DNA from: Antrodiella citrinella
Taxonomy: Eukaryota > Basidiomycota > Agaricomycetes > Polyporales > Steccherinaceae
NCBI GenBank assembly: GCA_004802725.1
Contig: SGPM01000361.1
Span: 1 to 26,573 of the forward strand
Direction of reading: 5' to 3'
Length of the DNA: 26,573 bases
The notes below the pieces were generated by a model. The model saw nothing but the letters and a program-made list of their open reading frames with translations, had not been told where the DNA came from and ran no database searches. The position numbers and the translations under genes are program-made. Shown here one piece after another: positions 18,029 through 26,573 of this stretch. Position 1 is the first letter of the stretch, and each line of letters begins with the position of its first letter.

Positions 18029-19797
18029 TCATTCAGGAAGCGCAAGTATATCTTTCAAGAAATCCTGAACCCACGGCAGTCGAGAGAACAACATTCGCAC
18101 TGCGCGTACACAAAACGCCCGTGCATGAGATACGATGTTGTGGAAGAAATTGACAGCACCCTGGTAAATGCGAAGACAATAAGAAGACTATGGTACAAAT
18201 TATGACGAGTAAAACGTACCGATGCACCGTAAGACCAGCTGCATAGCAGAACTACAATACTTAAAAAAACCAAAGCCTGCGCATGCGGACGCAACATTTC
18301 TATCGCTTGCAGTGTCATCGCCTCGAAGCTTTGCTGGGGACTAGGTTTTGGAGCGGGTTTCTTCTTGCTGGGCTGGATAATCCGACGGGTTGGCTGTGAC
18401 GTCATGACACTTGCGTCTTGAAATTTTGAAACCTGTCCAGGACGAGCACTTGACCAGATGTAGACGAACGTAGAGGCTTCGGTCTCCGCAGTCCCAGTGA
18501 CAATGTATGAGTTGTTGCGCCATTCACCGTAAGCCTGAAACGAATTCAGTGCAAGGAAAGCGGCAAAATGCACTAACAACAACTCACGACAGCTTGTATG
18601 ATTGATTCCTCTGCAAGTATAGAATGCGGTGAGTAACAAAATATGTTTCATCTCCAGCGGAGACACTTACTAGGGTGCGCTAATCTTTGAGTAATGTGTT
18701 GTCCCAGATCAGCGATGGTGACTTCGCCACGTATATCTCCAAACAACAGATCGGCATCCTTGTGAATGAAAAGTACGGGCAGTCCGATGTTGCATTCCGG
18801 GGGGGTATTGACTAAATGGGTTGCCAGCCGTTCGCCAGTGCGTAGATCATATTGGTCGAAGCCAGACAGGAGGTTGTGGACCACGATGTGCCGCTCATCT
18901 GCAGACATGGCAGATTGGGAGCTGTCTTGCAAATAAGAAAGGGAGACTCAATCTGAGTGAGAGGTGCTTCTTACATACGCGTCTCGATAGCGATTTGACG
19001 CACAATATTCTTGCCTTTGCCATCCCAGCATCTATAACTCGTGTTAGTCCATGCTTTTACGGACAATGATAATATCACTCACACGACGCCATGCTCTAGA
19101 TATGAGACTATCAGATTGTTACTCTTGATTGCAAAATGAACGTTCCGTGGTTGAGGCGGATTGGAACGAGGCGTGTCAGTTTTGTAGTCGTGGAGGCTCG
19201 GAGGATCAGCCATTGCGCGAGGGTTTGTGGTGATGAGAGCAGGATCATGTGATGCTTCTGTACGAGTTCATGATTTAGAACGGACATGGACTTAAAGGAC
19301 GGTGTTGCTCACCGTTGTTGAGCGACAGACACATGAAAACCTGCGTGCCAATGATCACGCTCAAATACAGGCTGGTTGGATTGAAAGCAAAATCCTCCAC
19401 TGGTCCCTCCGCGTCGAAGTCAATCTGTACGCTCTCAGAGGAGACCGTTCTCAGTTCCTATGAGACGGTAAAGTTATAAGGACGCGAAGATATGCAGTTG
19501 GCCTGAACTCACTCGTTCGATTCTGACTGGATCAACAAAATAAACAGCGACCGAACCATCGCCATACCCAATGAAGAACTTCAACAGTTGATCGTCTTGA
19601 GAAGGATGCCAGAAGAGTGCAGTAACCGTGTTGACACCGAGAAGCTCGACTAGGCAGTCGCCACTATCTGTTTTGTATATCCGGGTGTAACCTTCGTCGG
19701 ACCCGACAGCAAAGTACCGATGAGTAGGAGAGAACTGGATACAGTTGATTGAATCCTTGAAGCCTGTGATCTTATGCAGCAGAGTATACCGATTCAT
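18029..19797 (-). CDS. WD40-type beta-propeller protein with C-terminal membrane anchor, about 460 aa
   Basis: Eight minus-strand exons join in phase: 19797-19513, 19457-19313, 19257-19083, 19031-18975, 18921-18671, 18610-18588, 18534-18220 and 18160-18029. The start MNRYTLLHKITGF is followed by INCIQFSPTHRYFAVGSDEG (first blade), VTALFWHPSQD, FFIGYGDGSVAVYFV, VEDFAFNPTSLYLSVIIGTQ, CWDGKGKNIVRQI, SQSAMSADERHIVVHNLLSG and LPVLFIHKDADLLFGDIRGE. This blade order and the HNLL.GFD.Y motif fit a WD40-like family expanded in mushrooms, of unknown ligand. After a Lys/Pro linker (SKKKPAPKPSPQQ) a hydrophobic segment ALVFLSIVVLLCSW is probably a membrane anchor, with about 50 residues after it. Exon 6 is a 23-nt microexon giving EESIIQAV. 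The donor at exon 4 is GTAAGA; a nearby GTATGT would break the frame. Confidence 0.75.
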
Positions 19798-19980
19798 GGC
19801 TGGGGAAGAATATCCTGCAAACGCGAGAGGTCGACGGAGACGATTGGCAGAGGACCTGGACACACAAAGACAGTCTTGCGCGCTTGATCTCTGGGGAGGT
19901 CCGTGCCGCCAGGTCCGAACTCGAAAGTGCCTTTGTTGTCAGTGCGAAACTGTGAACGCTCAACGAAGATGGTCTACCCT

Positions 19981-20030
19981 TGAACGTTGAACGTTGAACG
20001 TGAAATAACAAATTCTGAATTCTGAATTCT
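19981..20030. repeat. Two adjacent 7-bp triple repeats in the WD40 gene promoter
   Basis: TGAACGT is repeated three times at 19981-20001, and ten bases further AATTCTG is repeated nearly three times at 20011-20030. They lie 184 bases upstream of the WD40 start codon at 19797. The first unit matches an element at the same distance from the neighbouring coiled-coil gene. Confidence 0.75.
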
Positions 20031-20137
20031 ACGTTGTATGGATACCGACGCGCACATGTGAGTTAGATCCTGCAATACACGTCACAAAACAGCTCAGACT
20101 CATTTAAATTGTAGTTCTGAACTAATTCGCTTCTCAG

Positions 20138-20816
20138 GAGGCCACACTCGGGATATCTACTTTTCACTTACTGATAGCAACGGTACTGATCCTGGTGGCC
20201 TGGCTGAAGTCTTCCTGGCTGAGGTTCTTCCTGGTCGATGTAAGATGGCGCCGCTCAATGCATCGCTATATCTTTCACGCTCTTCTGTCAGTTTTTCTTT
20301 TTGTGCGTTCGCTAGATACGGGTGCTATATGGTATCAGGGATATGTCAAGCCAGATTGGTGGTTTCGAAGGGAGCAGGTGAGTGTCAGATGTTACATGCG
20401 TATAATTGCCTGAAGGCTGACCGACCTTTCTCCACGGCTTAGGGAGATAATGCTATCTCATGGGGTGCTGTTCATACTGCCATACGACGACCCGTTCTAT
20501 CGTTCTATGACAAGGACGATACAGAACACTTTCTGCATGTAATACAAGACGCCTTGACGCAGGTGGAAACCAGCCGAGCATTGGCACGCCGCCATATCAC
20601 TGCCTTTCGCCACTACCGCACAGACTACCAACCTCCGTTCCGCATCCGCCTGCTCCGGTGAGTGCTTTCTTTGTTCAAAAATGCTCTCAGAATAATTCTA
20701 TTCATAGATACATACTGCCAAAGCTGCGCCTGGTTGTATGGGTTATCGGTGTCTTCGATACGATTGTGGTTCTCACCATTCTCCTCCACCCGTTTGCGTT
20801 ATACTTTGTGCGTTAG
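20138..20816 (+). CDS. Small membrane protein of unknown function (N-terminus unresolved)
   Basis: Three phase-matched exons (20138-20377, 20443-20657, 20708-20816) end with TAG. They encode about 188 residues. Near the start is a membrane segment STFHLLIATVLILVAWL, then basic RWRRSMHRYIFHALLSVFLF, which may be a second segment. A soluble part follows (QGYVKPDWWFRREQ, RRPVLSFYDKDDTEHFL, VETSRALARRHITAFRHYRT). The C-terminus is a third hydrophobic stretch, LRLVVWVIGVFDTIVVLTIL. The upstream exon is uncertain: ATG at about 20040 (MDTDAH) with a GTGAGT donor is attractive, but its phase does not fit the acceptor at 20137. No family recognised. Tail-to-tail with the RING gene that follows. Confidence 0.5.
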
Positions 20817-20917
20817 ATATGGCTCAGAATGTATCTGTCCGTTGTGGCTTTCTTACGATCGTCCTGTTCAGCATCCAGCAGGGGCAAAAGGCCCTCAAAT
20901 TCTATTTGTTTCAGTAA

Positions 20918-21644
20918 TCAGACATCATCATCGTCAATCTCACTCAAGGCCCCCCCAAGTGCGACGAGCTCCTCTCTCAACTTCTGCTTCTTCTCCTTGA
21001 GACGAACCAGATCAGTCTGGAGTTGCTCTGTCCGAACCTTGCTCTCATTAACCAAATCCGACGTCTTCGCCCCCTCATTCAACAAAAAACCCACGATCTG
21101 TCCTTTGTACTGCACCTCGCGCTGCAGGTGGCCGTCTCGAGCGTCGTATGCATTCTTTTCTGTCTCTATATCACGAATCTTCGACTGGAGAGTTTGAAGG
21201 TCTCGTGCACTGGGGAGAAGATCAACCACTGAGACTACGACTTCAAGCTTGCCATATGACTAAGATCGACATACCGGTCAAGAGCCGTCTTGATTGCTTG
21301 ATCGTAGGCATCTTCCGACCCATCGTTGGCAACGTAGACTCGTATTGCATCTTGTTGGCTGAAGGCGGCCTCTATCGGCGCAATCATTGGTGGCGCGATG
21401 GTGGTCTGCGCAACAAGATCGAATTGAGAGCAACGGGGACACCTATTCCGCTGATGGGGAGGGAGCTGTAGGTACTGTTCCAGACATGCACCACAAAAGA
21501 CATGACCTGTACGGCAAATGAGTGTATGATAAGGGGTCTGCTAAGGACAATCTCACCGCAAGGTATTGCAGCGAACATTGGGACCGCTTTCCTCCCGATC
21601 GGTTCAACAAAACGCAATAAGCATACAGCACATACATGGCGCAT
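20918..21644 (-). CDS. RING-finger (C3HC4) plus coiled-coil protein, about 203 aa
   Basis: Three minus-strand exons, 21644-21557, 21506-21275 and 21209-20918, join in phase and end with TGA. The RING pairs are C5-x2-C8, C29-x-H31, C34-x2-C37 (CGHVFCGACL) and a later CPRC. C3HC4 RING domains bind two zinc ions and usually recruit ubiquitin-conjugating enzymes, so an E3 ligase role is likely by family. After the RING comes a linker (APPMIAPIEAAFSQQDAIRV) and a coiled coil: LQTLQSKIRDIETEKNAYDA, VRTEQLQTDLVRLKEKKQKL. The tail is acidic (SEIDDDDV). The acceptor TTCTCCCCAG (21210) was chosen because the nearer TCAG acceptor gives an immediate stop. It shares architecture with the plus-strand gene at 22924. 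Confidence 0.75.
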
Positions 21645-21943
21645 GTCTCTCAGAAAGTTGCAAGTGTTGAGTGACGGTTTGCGTGATTGTGAGCTTATGT
21701 CTACAGCAATCAACAGGACGTGTTGATACCGTTGCCCATATCCAGTCGACAGTCATGTGCTCATCAAGAGACGCTTGGGATCAGACGGGCCCATGGCCAA
21801 CGTTTTTCATCGCTGCGAGGATTTTGTCTCTTCAATTTCATACAATCGTCAACGCTGCTATACAACCTCTGATTAAAAAACCTCCATTATGACACTAGTA
21901 GACCAACAAGCAATCCGCGCCAAGGCTCTTCCGCATACAAGGT

Positions 21944-22565
21944 CTAAACAACAAGAACGGACGGGAAAGTGGGCATTATATGCTGAGCACCGACGACAGC
22001 AAGAAGAATTGGGTGCGTGTCCCTCAAAAACCTTTTGATCATACGAGTGAGTGTCTATCACAATACTGCGAGCAAAGAATGCAACTCACATGTCAACAGC
22101 ATGCTTTGCGGCGGCGACATCCGCTCCATTCTTCAACGCTGTCACAAGAACCCTCTTCCCCTTCTTCATCGCGACAATATCGCCTCTCCAAATCGACCCT
22201 GCATACAACTGCTGCAGAGCAATATTGATGGGGTCCTCTGGACGGTATTGCAAGGCTAAGAAGATTTCTGACACCATTTGCCCGTTGGCATTGTAATGAG
22301 TCACGATGCATTCTTGAATTACATCCTGGACGCCAAGAATCCCCTCCAGGACAGGGAAACGTTGGTTTGTCTCCGACTCGCCAAGAGGCACAAGCGTATG
22401 GACGTGCTCGATCACAGGAACAGCTTTGCCGGTGCGATAGACCATCGACTTGATTTGCTGCACCGTCTTTGTTTATGGCAAGTCAGATAGGAACTAGAAT
22501 GCTGCACTACGCTTACTTACCATTTTCTTTGTTGAGACAGGGTTTCGGTAGCTGTGCATGTTCAT
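21944..22565 (-). CDS. Unknown conserved-looking protein, about 169 aa
   Basis: Exons 22565-22521, 22466-22090 and 22031-21944 join in phase and end with TAG. The protein starts MNMHSYRNPVSTKKM, then VYRTGKAVPVIEHVHTLVPL, GILGVQDVIQECIVTHYNAN, IFLALQYRPEDPINIALQQL and WRGDIVAMKKGKRVLVTAL. The C-terminus is DMFLRDTHPILLAVVGAQHI. The GDIVAMKKG/RVLV segment has a beta-strand look. I have an impression of similar proteins in other mushroom genomes but cannot name a family or role. A second ATG two codons later (22559) is equally possible. It is divergently transcribed from the RING gene at 22924. Confidence 0.6.
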
Positions 22566-22923
22566 ACTGGCAATAGAGCAATGGGCGGGACGGCAGGAAT
22601 ATTGTGGGTATGGGGAATGTGGATGGATACGGGAATTTGGAATGTGAATGGACGAGTGGCGGTCTTGACGGTCTTGAGGAAGAAGAGAAGGAGGAATTTG
22701 GAGAGTGAAAGATTGACGGATGGGTGGCTTCGGAACGCGGTGTGATGTCAGTTTCCTTTGTCTCGAAATTGTGAGTCCTCCGTCCTTCACGTGGTCTCCG
22801 CCTCGTGTTTCTTCATCCTTTATAACCTTTCCAAATTCTATGCAGGATATTCTCCTCTCCCCTTCACGTCTGTGTGCCACTCTCCGCTCCTCTTCTTTTT
22901 GTACACCCGCTCTTGTCGCCATC
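22566..22923. promoter_or_regulatory. Divergent promoter region
   Basis: The 358 bases between the minus-strand ATG at 22565 and the plus-strand ATG at 22924 must serve both genes. A TATA-like TTTATAAC stands at 22819-22826, about 100 bases before the plus-strand ATG. It is followed by a pyrimidine-rich stretch (22850-22910) of the kind common before fungal start codons. The half near 22565 is purine-rich on the plus strand, that is pyrimidine-rich toward the minus-strand gene. An open frame crosses it but has no coding character. Confidence 0.45.
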
Positions 22924-24329
22924 ATGCAACCCCAGTGCAACGTCTGTTTCGAACTCATGTCCATGCAGCTGGTCATGGTTGAGGATAACTTTGTCGATCA
23001 AACTCCGAAAATTTCTTTGTCTTGCGGTACGTTCGGAAGCACCGTAACTTGTAACACTTCTGATACATATTGCAGGTCATGTAATGTGTACTACCTGCGA
23101 CGCTGGTCTCGTTGCTCCAAGAAAGTGTGCCAGTTGTCGGACACTCATGCAGGTTTTCCCTTCTGCTGGCGCCGATGGTCAACGTGGAGTTATATCTCTG
23201 TTCTTTCAAGAGGAAGACCCTACCAATCGTCAGCCTTGCAATGCATACCTTGCGCAGTAAGATCGCTTTCATCATGCTACTGCCAGAACCTGCTGACATT
23301 CTATAGGCATCTTAAAGCTATGGAGGTGCAGGTCTCTCAAGCCGACGACTCGGTGCAAGAAAGTCGTCTCCAAGTGGACCGACGTCTTGAATTGCTACGT
23401 GCTCAGCAAGTTCGCATTCAGGATTGTAATCATCGTCTTCAGCGCCGTCAATCGGAGCTTCACCACTGGGTTTCTTTGGCTGGTCATCTAACGGAAGAGT
23501 GCGACGAGGAACGCGGTAAAATTGCTGATCTGGAAATGAAGGTACGACGCTCCGTATCCTCAGTATTCATCTCTCAGCACTCATACCCTTCCTGCCTGCA
23601 GATTGCGGCCAGAACGAATGGCATAGAGCACTTGAACCAGCGTCTTGACCGTCTTGATCATGTCGCTGCTGATCAGGCTCCCATAGCCGCTATTCTGGGG
23701 GCACATGCTGCTGCTCCGGCTGGTCACCCTGATCAGGTCGCCCCTCCNGAACGTGATATGCTGCAGGTTTTTGCTGCTATTCAAGCTCATGGCATCCAGG
23801 TTCCTGCCGCCTCTTATATTGTCTCTGCTCTCCGTGAGGCTAACGCCTTTGCGGAGGCTCGTGGACCTGCCCAAGCTCTCCCCACCGTTCAGGAGATTAA
23901 TGCGTTTGTGCAGGCTCACACCTCTGCTCGTGCTGCTCAGAATGGGGACGCTATCTGTGCTCCTCATATCGTCGTTCGTGCTCCCTCCCCTGTGCAGCAT
24001 CCCGCTACAGTCCATGCTCCGTCCTCTGTTTGGCCACGTGCCGTCATCTGCGCTCCCGCTGCGGTTCAGCATCGTGCCATCCCTGCACCTCCCGCAGGTC
24101 AGGATCGTGCCACAGTTGGTGCTCTTACCACCATCGTTGCTCTCCCTGCCGTTCAGGCTCCCTCCGCCGGTCAGGATAGTGGCGTCCTCATCCCTGCTCA
24201 GGCCCCACCTGTTGAAGAAGCATGCGTCGTTATTCCGCGCCGTCGTCCAAATGCTGATGACGACTACGACAATGTATGTGGTTTCACCTTTCGTGATCAT
24301 GATGGCCTACTGATCAGGCTTGGATCTAG
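22924..24329 (+). CDS. RING-finger plus coiled-coil protein with Ala/Pro-rich tail, about 400 aa
   Basis: Exons 22924-23026, 23076-23256, 23307-23541, 23602-24273 and 24318-24329 join in phase. MQPQCNVCFELM gives the first zinc pair. LSCGHVMCTTCDAGLVAPRK supplies C-x-H-x2-C-x2-C, and CASC closes a C3HC4-type RING, split by an intron right after the third zinc-binding cysteine, as in the minus-strand RING gene. A coiled coil follows (ESRLQVDRRLELLRAQQVRI, HRLQRRQSELHHWV, DEERGKIADLEMK). From residue 190 the protein is Ala/Pro/Val/Gln-rich with loose repeats (APSPVQHPATVHAPSSV, APPAGQDRATV), then acidic NADDDYDN. The last intron (GTATGT to TGATCAG) leaves a three-codon final exon AWI; if not removed, the frame ends at 24405 instead. 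A ubiquitin-ligase role is likely by family. Confidence 0.75.
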
Positions 24330-25364
24330 TCTTCTCACAAACGTCGCCGCTCGCTGTAGCTTAGAATCTGGAGGGATATGCATAAGTAGAATTCTGAATT
24401 GCTGATGATTTTGATACGACTTTTGATACAAATTTCTCTATGTCACAGTGTGTATTGCTACCGTACCTTACCTTTGTTCTATCGTGTTTCTATGTCTTCT
24501 CGAATGTGAAATAATTGTTGTATTCCTTGAAAATCCACCTCTCTTGCGAGTTTAGTTTGAGTGTTTCTCGGTAGGCTCGAAAACGAAATCCGCAGAAACA
24601 TGACGGGCGTTCAATCCGCATCTGCGATTATCTTCATCTTATCGATGTCAAGTCCTTCGGACATTCACATTCACATTCATTGATATTCATTTGCACTGCG
24701 TCCACTCGAAATTTCTCGCCGACTTCCATCCCGAAATGTTCTCCATGGCCGACATTCGTTCCGAGTCCGTCTTCTTTCGGTACTTTGCACACGGTTCAGA
24801 CTTCAGCTTGCGAAATCGGACGCGAAGCTTCAAGCCGACAATCTCCTTGGCTCAACCGCACTGAGCCTCTGTCAACGTGAGTTTGATGTTCTATTCATAA
24901 TCACTGACTACTCTATACAGGACATTATATCTCCACTACGAAGGGAAAGCAAAGCAACCGACAAAAGCTTGAACTCGTTGCGGCAGTCAGAGGTTGGGGA
25001 TTTGAGAGCTCGCGCCGAGCCGGCAGGGTGAGTTTTCTCTCTGATGTATGCTTTCGACGCGTAAAACTCACCACATTAGTTCTTGGATAAAGGCGGGCCT
25101 GTTTCATGCTAACGTTGATGTTAGGAAGCCAGCGCGCGGATGGATNTGACGGATTCCGCAGGACTCAGGGTCTGCGCCTTCCGTTCTGGCGATCTTCTCG
25201 TGTATTACAACGCATGAGGACACCGGAGGATGTACATTGATGACGGCGGCGACGGCGGAGAGACGTTGGGTGCGGGAGATGCGAAGTCGGATGGAGTATA
25301 GCAGACGGAGCAGGACCCATGGTAAGCGGGCTTTGCGTTTTACTAGCGCGTTATCTCACCGCTT
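24330..25364. other. About 1 kb without a resolved gene; possible exons 24730-25060
   Basis: 24406-24680 is AT-rich and probably 3' flank, ending in an ATTCAC repeat (24663-24676). From 24736 an ATG opens MFSMADIRSESVFFRYFAHG, and after an ACTTCAG acceptor candidate frames read QLAKSDAKLQADNLLGSTAL up to a GTGAGT donor at about 24878. After TATACAG at 24920 an exon reads either DIISPLRRESKATDKSLNSL or, in another frame, HYISTTKGKQSNRQKLELVA, up to a GGGTGAGT donor at about 25028. Either is plausible and I could not settle the phase. An N at 25146 and several stops block continuation. Confidence 0.3.
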
Positions 25365-26573
25365 GTGTTACAGGGCCAAGGATTTCGATTACGCGATTAC
25401 GCGTTGACGATGGGACGATGGGTAGGAGGTGGGGGTTGGGATTTAACTGCAGGTCAGATGTGGGGGAAGGTGTGTTATCCTAAAACGGTACGTCTTTACT
25501 CCCCTCTCTTTCTCAGTCTTTTCCACCCATTTACTCCATCGATTCTGTACCCTCAGCATTTGTCAACGATGTTCCTCGTCGTCCTCTTTGCGTCCCCACC
25601 GTTTCTCACCCAGTATCACGGACTGCAACGCGTTTGGGCTCTATCCCCACCCTCTCCCTCATCCCCACGTCTTCTAGCGTGCCAAGGACGACGTCGACAC
25701 CGTAAAAGCGCTGGAATACGCGTCCATACCGCCGGAAGTGGGCTGGGAAATGGCCGGCACACAAAAAGTACGCTCATTCGCATTCAGCCGCACATTTCGG
25801 TCCCACTGACGAGGCTTCTGACAGCTATTACTCGCGCTATTTGACGTACAGCACAATGTCGTATTGGTGTTGTGAATTCTCTATCGCCTTGCGCTCTGCT
25901 TTCCTCCCTTCACCACACCGCGCGTAACAGGAAGAGAGACAGACCACCAGCTCTCGGGTTTACAGATCCAAAAGCTGCCTCCGACGGAGACGCGTATCGC
26001 TCGTCTGAGCGACACCTCGCGCTGCCTCCTCATCAGGTATCGTACTCTTTTACGCTCGCGTTCACTGATCACCTCTCATGTCTCACATTCTGCTATTGTT
26101 CGGGTCGCACCAGCCACGGCTACATGTATCTCATGTAGGCGAAGACACAGCAGGAACGACAACGGATGCCGAATCGGTACCTCGCTCAGCTTCAGCCACG
26201 TCTTCTCTCGACCCGTACTACTTCAGTGCGCGCACGCCGCCAGATTCGCCCGTCCCGCCTCTCCCCACATCGCTCTCTCTACCCCAGACACCAGACTTGA
26301 ACTCGGTCCTCCACGATCCAGTCACGCCTGGTCGTGACCCAGCAAACATCGACCGACGGGGGTTGGTCGGTGTCGGTGAGCTGGCAACCCCTCGCTGGAC
26401 GCGGGGAAGCAAGCAAAGCGATGTCGACGTGGATGAGCAGGTCGATGAAGTGGACGAGGAAGAAGACGAACAGGCGTTGGAGGACTCGAGTATAGCAGGT
26501 GAAATCGCCGAGAACAGTGAGCTTGATGCGCCGGACAGTCCTTGGACGATTGAAGCCGTTGATGGCGAAGGTG
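25365..26573 (+). CDS. Multi-exon gene of unknown function, 5' end uncertain, cut by window edge
   Basis: Plus-strand exons match in phase. The first, from about 25374, reads GQGFRLRDYALTMGRWVGGG to PKT. After a long intron (about 25489-25680, acceptor CTTCTAG) comes RAKDDVDTVKALEYASIPPE and VGWEMAGTQK. Next is LLLALFDVQHNVVLVL, then KRDRPPALGFTDPKAASDGD and LALPPHQ, then the exon from about 26112 to the edge. That last exon is a long disordered stretch: LDPYYFSARTPPDSPVPPLP, TPGRDPANIDRRGLVGVGEL, ATPRW, acidic DVDEQVDEVDEEEDEQ and finally SPWTIEAVDGEG. An ATG at 25318-25320 directly before a GTAAGC donor could be the start. The DRRGLVGVGELATPRW block looks conserved, but I cannot name the family. 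Confidence 0.5.

Noticed and set aside
1..26573. tRNA, rRNA, CRISPR array, plasmid or phage features
   Set aside because: No cloverleaf with a credible T-loop, no rRNA-like conserved blocks and no regularly spaced repeats with unique spacers were seen; the gene structure is eukaryotic.

Overview
The window reads as nuclear DNA of a mushroom-forming basidiomycete (Agaricomycetes). Genes on both strands are cut by many introns of about 50-65 nt with GT(A/G)(A/C/T)G donors and (C/T)AG acceptors. There are no bacterial-type ribosome binding sites or operons. Several protein families are ones expanded in mushrooms: F-box-like, DUF6914-like, TPR plus DUF4470, a WD40 protein with a C-terminal membrane anchor, and RING plus coiled coil. 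No species can be named from this. I saw no tRNA, rRNA, CRISPR array or intact transposase. Exon models were built by hand by matching splice phase across introns.

Left part (1-5950): a decayed or poorly sequenced stretch with many single N calls. It holds a frame-broken F-box-like fragment (+), a DUF6914-like gene (+), a TPR/DUF4470 gene (-) and, directly upstream of it, a piece of an ABCC/MRP-type ABC transporter (-). About 2 kb without a convincing gene follows.

Middle-left (5950-10750): two adjacent plus-strand genes of unknown function. The second ends in a cysteine module that I associate with secreted mushroom proteins. Next is a small gene that seems to run into a non-coding block made of three successive repeat types: a degenerate GTATAATCCGG motif, a GAATTC-rich stretch and a 39-bp minisatellite.

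Centre (10780-16580): one very large minus-strand gene, ten exons and about 1757 residues with every junction in phase. It has an acidic N-terminus, long Pro/Ser/Ala repeat regions, and a conserved C-terminal domain of a family multiplied in Agaricomycetes.

Right part (16950-24330): a compact gene-dense block with a coiled-coil protein (-), a WD40 membrane-anchored protein (-), a small membrane protein (+), a RING/coiled-coil protein (-), a short unknown protein (-) and a second RING/coiled-coil protein (+), the last two divergently transcribed.

Right end (24330-26573): unresolved sequence, then the 5' part of a multi-exon plus-strand gene cut by the window edge.

Nothing shows these genes acting in one pathway. 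Points of interest are the giant repeat-bearing protein and its promoter dyad, a promoter motif shared at equal distance by two neighbouring genes, two GC-AG introns, candidate mini-introns and microexons, and the abutting ABC and TPR gene fragments.
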